Part shown: positions 24,001 through 36,000 of the stretch, one piece after another
Position numbering within the stretch: the first letter of the stretch is position 1
Layout: each line of letters starts with the position of its first letter
NCBI GenBank assembly: GCA_015680685.1
Contig: MNCI01028288.1
Span: forward strand, 133,073-197,072
Source of the DNA: Gnetum montanum
Lineage: Eukaryota; Streptophyta; Gnetopsida; Gnetales; Gnetaceae
DNA: 64,000 nt
Direction: 5' to 3'
Made by a program: the position numbers and the translations under genes
The notes under the pieces: model-generated
Database searches by the model: none
Told to the model about the DNA's origin: nothing
Seen by the model: the letters and a program-made list of their open reading frames with translations, nothing else

Positions 24001-27000
24001 ACCAGCAACTACTGAGGTTGTTCTCATGGGCTGAAATGCGCAGGGCCATGTAGGTAATGCCATCTAACAAAGCCCCAAGGTCAGACAAGTGGCCCATTGA
24101 ATTCTTTAGGGAATTCGAGGAGGTTTTGGGAGCTAACTTGCTTGACGTGTTCAATAGCATGCTCACTTGGCAATAGGTGAGAAAAGAGATTAACTGCTCC
24201 TGGGTGGTTCTCTAGTTGAAAGTCCCGAACCCAACATCACCGTGGCACTTTAGGCCCATTGGAGTGTGGAACATGCTCCTATGGATATTTTCACGGATGC
24301 TAGTGGGGCGCGTTGCCCACCTCATGCCCAGGTTGGTTGGAGAACATCAGGTTAGATTTATCAAGGGTCATTTCTTGCAGGACCTAGTCCTACTGTTTTA
24401 GGAGATTTTGCATTCCCTTAAGATGGCCCAATTCCTAGGGATATGTATCAAGTTGGATATCACCAAGGCTTACGACTCGGTCAGCTAGGTAGCTCTTGGA
24501 GCGATCATGCTTGCCAAAGAATTCGATGTCAAATTTGTTAATTTATGTATACAAATACAATGGGGCAGCTGCTACTCCTTTGACATAGATGGGCAGCTAT
24601 GGGGTTTTCATGGCACCGGGAGGGGATTAAGGCAAGGAGACTCGTTATTGCCGCTCCTATTCATCATGGTCATGGACCTACTCAAGTCTTGCTTGGAGGA
24701 AGGGGTCCATGGGCTTAACATGCACGGTGTCCTCTACCTAGCTGCCCACTATGCTAATGACACGATGATGTTTACCAGGGCCGCGGTGCCACAGGTCGAG
24801 GCATTGTTGCGGGTGCTGGATTGACTGTGAAGGGAGGTGGGCCTCACAATCAACACAGGGAAATTGGCCATTCACATTGTTCACACGGTGCACATGATGG
24901 GGGAAAAATCATTTAGACGCTGGGCATTTCGCTAGGAACCATAGAGGACAAGTATTTGGTATTGCCTATTTTTGATTGGCAAAGGAAGAAGGCTTGGTTG
25001 GCGTTGTTGGAGAAGATCCAAACAAAAACTACTCATTGGACTTACTGCTTCTTATCATGCAAGGGAAAGATGATTTTGGCATCTATTGTGTTGATGGCCA
25101 TGGCTAGGTTTGCGGTGTCCATGGGCATGCTGCCGGTGGGGGTGATGCAGCGAATTGACGGCATCATCAGAGATTTTGTATGGTCAAGGGGCAAAGGGGG
25201 TGAAAGAATGCACTTGGTGTCATGGGTTGTCATGGCTCGGCCTCACTTAGTCAGGGGGCTTAGTCTTTTGAAGTTGACGGATGAGGTGGATCTGGGGCTG
25301 CAGTGGCTCCTCTATAGATTCTTGGGCCAAAACAGAAATTCTGTGTTGTGGGTGCAACTGCTCAGACAAAAGTATCATTGCCAGGAGGCCAGTGTCGACA
25401 ATTCTCCACTATGGAAGAACTTGTGCAAGCACGTAAACAAGATGGAACAACTAGGATCTTTAGATTAGCACCGCCAAGAGATTGTTAAACATTGATACCC
25501 ACCCGAATTTGCTTGGTGGAAACTTTGGAAGGGCCGCTTACTAGAGAAAGTGAAGGCTTTTAGCTGGGTGCTCAAGCACCATGTGCTCCTTGTATGTGCC
25601 ACGTTGCAAGATAGAGGTGTGTAGGTGGAGCCCACCTGTCCTTTGTGCCTTAACAACATTGAAATGCTGCAGCACTTTATGCAAAGCTGCTAGTTCACTT
25701 TGGCTGTCTAGTGTGTAGGCCATCTTCCGCCGTTTGATTGCCATGGTGACTCACCAACTTTGGTTGCACTATGGGTGCTGTGGAAGCATCAGAATTCGTG
25801 GGTGTTTAGGGGCCTTGCTCTGCTGTCATCGGTGATTGTAGCCCGGAACATTCAAGTGTTTTGGAATGAAGTTTCTGAAGCCATGGGACAATGGCTCCTG
25901 TTCAAACCCTCGGTCATGAAATTTACGCAACAAGTAGAATTGTGGCCTCTGGTCTAGTGGATGGGTTGGGAAGACATGGTATGGTGCATGGAAGGGGAAC
26001 AAGGACTGCCCACAACATAGTTCTATGACAATTGGTAGGGCAATGAGACTAAATTTTGAGGTAGGAGAATCACGGTCTTTGTGCCTGCGTTGGCAACTGC
26101 CTTAGGCATTAACGCGGAGGGTGCGGTGACTGCACCGGTTGTGCATGCACAATTCGACGCAACCGAATTTTTCCAAGGGGACATTCCTAGGTCACATACG
26201 AAGATTGGCGTTGTAGGGGGTTTGAAGGGAAGCTGCTGTCTTGGTCGAATGGTACTTTGTCCAGTTTGGATACCCCACAACTTGGTGGGCGTTCATTTTA
26301 CGTTCATGAAGCATATGAGGCACAGGACCCCCATTAACGTGCTCTAGTTTTTTTGGGAATCTTTGCGGCACCAATGACCTAGGAGACACCTTGGTGTAAT
26401 CATGGCACTCTGGCGGATGGGGATGCCCATTCTGTTGCTGCAACCCATGTTGGTATGCTCCTGTCGGTGGGGTAGGGCTTAAGAGCCTAGGACAGGGCTC
26501 CCTGGAACTGATGACGCGGCAGTGAGAGCGGAAATAGGCACTAGGGGGGGGTGGGGGGCACAAGATCAAGGTCTCAACATGAAGGGGAGACACACACAGC
26601 AGGGGGTTGGCTGGGACATCACTGTAGAATGTAGTAGAGCAGCAGACCAAGCATGGCAGGAAGAAAGGGAGTGGTGGCAAGCGAGGTGGGAAAACATGCA
26701 ACGAGAAGCATAGCAGGAGGTCGCACAAACGTAGATTCAGACCCTGTAGTGGATGGAAGGCATCATTGCTGACCACAAGATAGGTTTGGTGCAACTCATT
26801 CAAGAAAATTGACAATGACTTGCAATAAGTCTCAACACCTCCGAAATCCAAACTACGGTGTACACAACGTCTTAGCTTGGAGAGGAGAGTAGGGTGTCAA
26901 CACAAGGGCAAAACCCATATATTGAGCAAAACGGGAAGGCTTAGGTGGTACACAAAGAGTGAGGTCGGGGCATGTGCGGCTTGGTAGGTAGGGACTTGGG

Positions 27001-30000
27001 GAAGGGGGTCTGTAAGGATGTGAGGGTGAGGGCAGGGCCTGCCTTCAAGGTTGGGGGGGAGCAAATTAAGACAAATGGATTAAATAGGGGTTTGTAGTAC
27101 TTTGTAGGCCATATTGCGTGGGGGACAATGACTCTGACCCAAGCTATACTAATGTACAGCTTTCTTTTTGGAATTAATACAACTCGAATTTCTATGAAAA
27201 GAAAAAAAAAAAAGACATTGGTTTTGTCAACATGTTTCTTTGCACAATCAACAATGGAAGTGGTGTGATAGATCATAATACTTTACAAAGAATGCTTATA
27301 CTACTTCATGCCCCTTGGAAAGAGTGCAATATCTAGTGGGCATCTACAATCTCATTTTCAGTCCTCGCATTTATCTTTTTGCTAGTAAGATGCTTTATGG
27401 CAAATTACCTATGAGTCAATATCTTGCATAGAAGAACATAATGGAAGATCTAGGTTGTCTTATATTCTTCAACAATAGAAAGTGTTAATCATCTTTTTAT
27501 AAATCACCTGTTTATTTGGGAAATTTGGAATGAGGTTAGGTGTAGTACTCATAGGTCACCACCTACAGCTAATTCTATTAATGATTTTTTGTTGGCCTGG
27601 AAACATCATTATAGATGACAACAAGGTAAGGTATAGATAGTACTCCCATGGTTTATTTGGTTTGTGGTGTAGTAGGAATGGAATTTTAGAGTTTTTTAAT
27701 AGGTGTCATGAAGCTTGGGATTGGCATGGGTCGCTACTTTAGCTCTTTGGAAGGATGCTGCAATCGGAACACTGTTGTGTAGTTATATCTTTAGAAGAAG
27801 AATTTGGATGGTAGTGTATATGTTATTTTGTTTGTTCTTTAATAAATGAAATGATCTTTTTGGTAACCTAACCACTATAGATTTGGGGATGTCCATTTCA
27901 TCAAGAAAAATAACTGCATGAAAGATGACAAACAATAAAGACTGAATTGGTAGGCCTTGTACATGATGAATTCTGAAATTCGTAACTACATGTTATCAAA
28001 ATATCACATGGCTTATGCAATTCAGACTTGAACTATAAGATAATGTAGGCGTGTGTGGCTGCCAGTGCAAGAGATCTAAAGAGCATTGAGGTTAAGAAGT
28101 TTATTTTTGCTTCTGATTCTAATTGTACGTCTACCTAAACATTTGGATGTCAGGTGTTATGCGATGAGATAGAGAAAATTTGGGAGAAGCACGAATACGA
28201 GATAAAATTAACGAAGAGTTGCCACATTGAGGGGGAGATTCAGTGGCAGGATGAGGAAGAGGAGGATCCTATTTTGCCGCCACCATTTGAGTATGAGAAG
28301 ATTTGAATATGTCATCACATGGATTTCAAATTAAAAGAAGATAACGTTGCTTTAACATTTTTCAATAGTGACAAATGAATTAGCATTGTTTGCAAAGGAT
28401 AAAAAAATAACAACCATCCTAATCAACTTAAAAAAGGATAATTGTTGCATTTCGAAGACAAGATGGAAAAAAGCTTTATGGATTAACATTCGAATGTCAT
28501 ACCTCAAAATATCTCATAAGCAAGCTTAACAAGATTTAGGGGAATGTGACATGATAGATAATGACGCTGAAACAATTAACTAATAGAACATCATGCCTAG
28601 TCATGAATTGAGCAATAAACAAAAATTCATCTACGTACTTCATAGACATTTTAAAGTAAGTAGAGAAAGAAACTTGAACATACAAATGACTACATAATGT
28701 TCCTGGTAAGACTTGACAATCCTTGATTTGGTGATAATGGCTGTGGCACTTCTTTCTAAGATTCTGAACACTCCATTTCATGGTGGGACATTTATTTGAC
28801 ATTCTATTAGCTGAAACTGAAATTGAAAATTTTACTTATGTCCACTGAGACCCCTTTGATCTATCAGATCAGTTTCAGAATTTCTTTTATGGATTTTTTT
28901 AAAAAAAATTCATAACGTAGTCTTGCCTAGTAGAATTGAACTTGTGACCTAGGGTTTCTAGCCCAAGACCGTTACCAAACTTGGTATGCACTTGTCACTT
29001 CAAAAATTTTGTAAAGGAGAATTTAATGGCATAGATACTCTTGTTTGATGTTAGTGGAAGTGGGTTGTGATTGATGGATGACTTCCAACATCTTTAATGT
29101 CTCCCAAGTTCATTGTTAATATCATAGCAAAAATGATATGAAAACTTCTAGTTGATGCTAGATCATTGTTTGTAACAGTCTATACAAAAGGTCTTAAAGA
29201 TCTTAATATTAGTTCATGTTAGGGGTGGTGAATATCTAGAGACAAAATGCGATTAGAGAATCCCTTGAATTTCAAACCTTGTTGGTAAGGTAACAAAAGG
29301 GATTTTTTTTGGGGTAGTTTTTGATTAGGTGATTCAGCATTTGTGGTTTGGCCTTCATCTTCTTTGTCTTTTTTTGTCATGCATGTAGGGTTTGGGCCAC
29401 ATTGTGTTAGGTTGCAACCAACTTGCCAATTGTTAGAGCCCATATTACCTTGTCCATTCCCAAATAGTGCTGTTTTGTAACAAATGTTATAATTACTATG
29501 AAAAGACCCTTAATAAAAGTATACATTGTAATTATGAGCATGTCTCTTAAGGAATCGTGTGCAGCTTGACCTAAGGTATTTATGTCAATAACTTAGAGGT
29601 TGTGCCAAGATGGAGTTATAGATTCAGCAACGGTGAGTAATGAGATTAGGATGAAGTGAGATAGGAAGGGACTTAGCCACCCCTCCTTGTCGGGTTTAGG
29701 CCTAATTGTGGTGGCAATGCTAGATTGCCTCTAAAGGATCAATGTTGAAGGAAGACAATCTTGGGAACCCTTAGAGCATGACCTAGATAAATTCATTATT
29801 TTTCAATTTCTATGATAATGAAGTTTCTTTCTATTTTTCCTTTGCATTTTCTGTGTTATTTTTATGCATAATGTTGAATACAACACATATTTGACATGTA
29901 TAGTGGCATCCGAGAACAAGATGTAACAACCCATAAAAAAAGTGTAATGGAAACAAAGTTAAGCACACATTTGAAGCCATAATAGAAGGTGAGAAAGTAA

Positions 30001-33000
30001 AAGTAAGTGCCAAGCCCTTACCAAACTAGAGAAAACGCTGAGGTAGTCAATTCCATTACCCTTCATCTTAGTTTATATATATGGTTGCTTATAAACTAAC
30101 CTAAGGTTCATTGAACTTAGACATATTTTTCAGTCACCTAGAAACTTCTAGGAAAGTCTAGTGGCTACTAATGTTGACATTGCTATCTATTCTAACACAT
30201 TGAAGGCTTTTTCTTCTTTGGTGTAATCTTTAAAGTTTAATGCAAAAGCATATTCTTTGATATCCTAGTCCTTGACTATAGTCAAGTTAAAAATTAGAAG
30301 TCTTTTAAACAATAAACAAAGCATCCACCAAGAAGGTTAGATGATTTTTTTATTAATAAAAATGATTTGAAGTACAGCAAGATTAGTCTTGGTATTTGAA
30401 CAATTGACCCCAATGATAAGGTCAAATTTCTAATAAGACAATAATCTCAAGGTACCAATTTAATCCTATATGTGGAAATAAAAATTATAATTGTGTAAAG
30501 TTTAAAGACATGGGTAATTAATTGTCATTTTAAATATCACATTCTCTTTCCAATTTTTTATTACAAGCTACCACACTATCTAGATTGATTTTTGTCTCCT
30601 GTAATTTTTGGTATATTAATCTTTTAAAGGGATAGAAGATTAGAAAACTTATAGGGGTATTTTACAAAACCCACAAATATTGAAAGTCAAGACTAAATAC
30701 CACTAATCTCATCACCAAAAATATAGACAAAAATCTAATAGGAACATGCCATAAACTTGATTTGGCGTAGGCTTTTGTTTTTAGTTCCAGCATGAGATTG
30801 TATCCAAGATAAGGTCACTGCATCTTGCTTAAAGAGTAATCCATTTGTAGTAGTGTTGCAAGACACCAGGAGCTTAATTTGCTTGAGTGGCCAAATATTT
30901 ATGGCCGTTTCTTCTAAATTGAACTACTTGTATGTATGTTGACGGTGGTATTCAACCTTTTTGACAAGTAATCACTTATCTTGAAACAATTTGACTTGCT
31001 TTTTGATGGCGTACATAACACTGCTAATATTGTAAGCCATTAGAATTTTTTTAGAAATTTCTTGATAATAAAAGATGTGTTCAGATTTAATGAACCTTTG
31101 ATTAACTTATAAATAATCATATGTATAAATTAAGATGAAAGGTAATAGAATTGCTTGCTTGAGTATTTGCTTTGGTTTAGCAAGGCCTTAGGACTTACTT
31201 TTAGTTCCTTGCCTTTTCATTATGGCTCTAGATAAATGGTTGGTTTTATCTTTGTTGTGTTAATTCATTGTGCTAGTATTTGTTTTTGATTGCATAATTT
31301 GTTACAGTTAATAAGCCCAAACAATGGTATTAGAGCTTATATGACTTAATGTTGGTGATAAGGTTATGGGCACTTTCACCAAGTATATGAATGCTAGTCG
31401 TAGATCTGACTATCAATTTGGTGAATTTGAGCTATTGTAGGATGCACGCATATCAAGGACAACTTTATTGTTCATTTGTAAGGGTTTATTTTAGACAAGG
31501 AATTTACATTTCAAACAATAGGTTCATGTGTAGTGGTGAGGCGAGATATGAATGTGATATGCATAATGGATATAATGAAAATATGAATGATAGGCATGGT
31601 CTTTAGATCTAGTAAACAATGGTTTTCACATGCAAAGTAGTTCACCATTTAGGGAATCATAATTTCTTAAGGGTTTTGGTAGCATTAGCTATGAAACTAC
31701 ATAGCAACAAATAGGATGATTGTTGTGGGATATTGCACTAACTTGGTCAGTAGTGATGACAATGCAGTAGGATAGGAGTACCATGACGTGATCGTGAAGT
31801 TAGTGGTGTTGTGGGTAGTTAGAGCAACATAAACAGGGAATTAGAGGGTATTCTTTGGTGTTGGGGACAGAAAATAACATAGGGGTTCAAGTTTGATGTG
31901 ATGGTTTTGTAGAAAACTATGGCTAGAAGTCATGTTAGGAGTTGTTGCTCTTATGTGTAGATTAGAAGAATGTATATTTGAATTAGTGAGATCCACAGTT
32001 TTACAGGATAGGTTGTTCTTACGGGTTTATTGTTGTTTCATGGAATGGATTATTCTTGTGGGGTTCATTGCTTTTTTCACAAGAAAGGTTGCTCTCATAG
32101 GTTTGTTACTAGTTTTGTGTTAGAAAATGTTCTTTCAAGTTCCTTGTTGGTTTTGTAAGATAGGGCATTCTTACAAGTTTGTTGCCATGTTATATTATAG
32201 GATGGATTATTGTAGGATCCCTAATAACCACCCTCTAAATTTAGTATAATATTTTCCTCCAAACCTCTCAAACATGGGGCAAGACTTATACTAGCAACTA
32301 ATAAGGATACGACTCATTATAATGGTGGCTTGATTATAAGGCCTATATACTTTCTTTCCTCATTAGTCATAATAAGTTGTTGATGAGATGAGTGTAGCGA
32401 CTAAAAACGTCAACGGTTGGAACACCGAGGTCGATGGGCGTACAACCTAACCTTGAATTCGCATGAGGGCCTGCTGGAGGCGGAGATAGGGTGCCTTGAA
32501 TGATCTTGTTGATCGAATAGGGACTTACCAGATGTAACCGGAGTGCAGTGTGGTTAGCTGCGATGCTGATGCAAAATGGTGCTAAGTGTTCAAACAGTGT
32601 CAATGATGTTAACGATGTCGAGCGTAGTCAAGTTTTTTGGCAAAAACGAGGACATCAACATGCAGTGACCATTGCTCGAGCGTAGTTGTAGGTGTGGCTA
32701 TGCAATGAAATAGTGAAAAAATGCAAATGAAATGCTAAAAAAGCAAAGAGAGAGAGAGGCAGGAAACCATCCCAAATGGGGTTGAGCATAGTTAACACCA
32801 AAAGGGGTTAGAAGGTACACGGGGTACAATAGGCATAGTGGAGAGCGTAGTCATAGTCTTGGAGGTGTTTGGTCACGAAGATTGGCGCTTGTTGGGGTGT
32901 TTGCATTTGTTGGTCTAGTTGCTGCGGTGTATCGTTGGCTGTGGTGTTTTGGTGGATTGCAGTGGTTTGCGGTAGTCTGCAACTTCGCCAATATGCCTTT

Positions 33001-36000
33001 GGTTCTCTCCCAAGCTCTCCTTAGGTTTGCCAAGTCATTGATTTACTAATTTGCCAACCTTGAAAACTTTGAGGGCGTGGGTATTTATAGGTTTAGGATT
33101 AGCACAAAATGCGGGATGATTGCCACATGGCAGAGGGGATGGTTGGGACTATGCTCTCCACTAAGTAAGGGGAAATGTAAGAGAGAGAGAGAGATTTCAC
33201 CGACTATGCTCGTCGAGGGTGAGTTGATTATGTTGGTGTGCCATTGCTGTGCTATGGAGGCCGTCGGAGGTTGTTCTGGCTGACTACGCTCTCCATTGAG
33301 GGCTAACTACGCTTTGGGGCAGTGGAGAGCGTAGTCTCGGGACTTAGAAAAGCTTTGCAAAAACCTTGCTTCTTGTTGACTACGCTCTAGGTTGGGGGAG
33401 AACGTAGTGTCAATGTTGGTGGAATCTAGACTTTTTGGCAGACTACGCTCCCCACGGGAGGTTGACAACACTCCCAATTGGGGGTGAGCGTAGTCTGGGA
33501 CTTGCCAAAACTTGTGAAAATCTACCTTTTTGCTAACTGCGCTCTCCATTGGAGGTTGACTACGCTCTAGGACGGTGGAAAGCATAGTCTCAACACTTAG
33601 AAAAATTTGCTGAAAAAATGGCCTTTGTGTTGACTACACTCTAGGGTAGTGGAGAGCGTAGAAAAATTTGCAAACTTGACCTTTGTGTTGACTATGCTCT
33701 CCACAAGAGGTTGACTACACTCTGAGGCAGTGGAGAGCATAGTCCCAGCACTTAGAGAAAATATGCAAAAAATGGCCTCGTGCTGACACTTAGACAAATT
33801 TGTAGTTGGGATGCTGTAGTTTGGATTTGGTGGTGTTTCATTGGTCTGTCTTTGTTGACGTTTGGAGGAGTGGCCTGAGAGATGTCAACAAAGAACACCA
33901 AAACACCACAGCAAGCTTGGCACCAACATCGCTCTTCAGTGCGATATTGAATGTCATTGCACCATGCTTAAGAGTGCTGTGGATAGTGGTATGTTAGATG
34001 GTGGGTGGAAAGCAAGACAATGCATAGACGATGTGCTAGGGATAAAAAGGGGAAGGTAGGGTGCAAGTGGGGATATTTTGATGCAAGGACCTCATAGCTG
34101 ATGGTGACCATGGCACTAGAGTGGTTTGCCCTTGAAGCGTTGACCTCTCGTTAGGGTGCTTGTGAGATAGTTAGTGTGGATTTAGGGTTGGGCCAGTTGC
34201 AAAATTGCAACGCTTTTGGATTACTTGGGGACGTGCTCTGTCTTGTTTGTTTGTTTGTTTTTTTGAATGCTTACTGCGGAGTGAGATGCTCCCTGTTAAG
34301 TGAATTGCATATCACTAGATGGGCTTCGCTTTGCCATTGACGAAATGGCATGATGTCTGTATGATAGGTGTTTCCTCCTCAAGATGACTTATGTTACATC
34401 CACCTAGGTTTTGACTGGCTGACAGAGGCTTCCCACAGGATGACTTATGTTACGTCTACCTTGGGAAGCTTGGTGTTTGATGAGATGTGCAAAGAGGGTG
34501 CCATGCAGTTACAACATGTGAGTGTCCAAGAGAGTTTGCAATCTTGGCTATGCAGGAAATGAGAGGGTATTGAAATGCAGGAGTGGATGTGGGTAGGCTA
34601 TAACGGGATAGGGGGGATGTGCACTCTTGAGAGGCTTTGCTAGTCCAATCGTGCACATCTGAGCATTGTGGTGACTTGTTGCTGTGATGAGATGCGCCTT
34701 TGCACGACGGCCTAGGGCTTCATCTTGCAAACACAACTTCGAGAAGACAAGAAAATCACACAACACAAAATGCAAATAAAATGCATGGGTTAATTTTAGC
34801 CTTGTGGTGGGGGGTAGAAGGGGGGCAACACCCGTTGTCGTCTGCCCCCCTGCTTGCCCCCCTGATGACCCCCCGGGCCCAACGATCTCGTCCAGCCAAG
34901 GGAGCCATTGGACCCTACCAGCTACAACCTTCACGCGGGGGCGGTGGACCCAATGGGAACGACGTCCCCCCATTGGCCTCGGCAGACCGGTTTCCCCTCG
35001 TCGGAAACCTCTAGCCACAACACGTCTTGGCACAAGGAGCTGCGGTAGGCCACCTAGAGGGCTGTAGCTGATGCACGTGAGGCTGAAAGATGGGAGTGGG
35101 AGGCCAAATGGCATGAAGCCCTTGCACAAGCCCAGGCCAACTTGGAGGCCCAGTTTTATGAGCAGGAGCAGGAGCGGGTGAGGCAATAGGACCTCATGGC
35201 CGATGCTGCTTGGGCTCAGTTAGTGGATTGTCGGGGTGCTGCATTTTTTGACTTAGGGGATTTTTCCCCATCCATTGAGGGCCATTGCTGATGACCCACG
35301 ATTTGTAATCTCCTGTACTATATTTCTTTCTTTCTCAGTAATATACTTCCAAATATTCTCTCTCAAAAAAAATGCAAGGGGTGAAGATTCTGCAAGTGCT
35401 CCAAAGGTTGCGCTCGTTGTAGGTGCTCAAAAGCTAGCAAAAATGATGTGTGTGTGGGGGGGGGGGGGGNGTGCTCCAAAGGCTACACCAATGACAAGAG
35501 CTCTATTCTGAAGTTGCAACATGCCTGCCTACGCAATGTAGAATGTGGGCAAGGTTTATGCTCACTCGCTTGCTTGTAGGAAGATGGAAGAAGTTATTAA
35601 CGCGAACCCAGTTTAAGGTCTTGGTAGACCATAGCTTGGCTAGTTTAAGGTCCTAGTGGACTGTCGGGCCTAGTTTATGGTCTTGGTAGACTGTGCTATG
35701 CTAGTTTATAGTCCTAGTGGATGTGTTGTGCCACTTTAGAGTCATGGCAGATGAGTTGTGCTAGTTTATAGTCATAGCAAACTGCTGTGCTAGTTTTAGC
35801 GTCGTAGTGGACGAGTGCTTACCTTGCTTTGATGATGTGCAATGCTGCGTGCTAAATGTAGTACGGCTTCAAGTATGGCATATGATGATTTTATTGCATT
35901 TGCTATAAGTATGTGAGTCTGGGCCATAGCGAGTCTGTTGTTAATTCAAAGCCTTGATGGGCCCCATGCTCGTTTGAGGCCATAGCGGGCCGATGCTAGT

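Larger units (their letters stand above)
21390..27213 (+). mobile_element. L1-type LINE (LINE-B), near full length, decayed
   Basis: This GC-richer block of about 5.8 kb has the full L1 order: glycine-rich start, ORF1 with a DUF4283-like domain and zinc knuckle, APE-type endonuclease, reverse transcriptase, zf-RVT, a C-terminal coiled-coil-like stretch, and an A-rich tail (27,197-27,213). A 21-base assembly gap lies inside. Many internal stops, most of them TAG, show it is dead. A possible short target duplication (AAAACATT / AAAGACATT) is weak. Confidence 0.85.
20355..27860 (+). mobile_element. old L1-type LINE (LINE-A), interrupted by a SINE and by LINE-B
   Basis: The left piece, about 20,355-21,370, keeps a reverse transcriptase core with FVDDTFLFFHGN (about 20,526-20,561), FGLRINSNKSC and a later LVLQKIDNRVFR-like block. 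The right piece, about 27,214-27,860, reads as the C-terminal zf-RVT region (VNHLFINHLFIWEIWNEV, then PWFIWFVV) and ends near AATAAATGAAATG at about 27,840. The order matches a single LINE split by 5.8 kb of later LINE-B. Many stops; inactive. Confidence 0.65.

Noticed and set aside
26192-26851. 219-codon minus-strand frame
   Set aside because: It lies antisense to the C-terminal part of LINE-B and has a Pro/Leu/Cys-rich composition expected from GC-rich antisense DNA.
29219-29443. 74-codon minus-strand frame possibly from a capsid gene
   Set aside because: Only weak compositional resemblance; no zinc knuckle or gag core motif can be read.
33100-33800. CRISPR-like array
   Set aside because: Regular repeats are present, but the spacers are also repetitive, the DNA is plant nuclear and it lies inside an LTR.
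34548-35186. 212-codon minus-strand frame in the gypsy interior
   Set aside because: It is the antisense shadow of a GC-rich inserted fragment whose + strand reads a coiled-coil-like LINE remnant.
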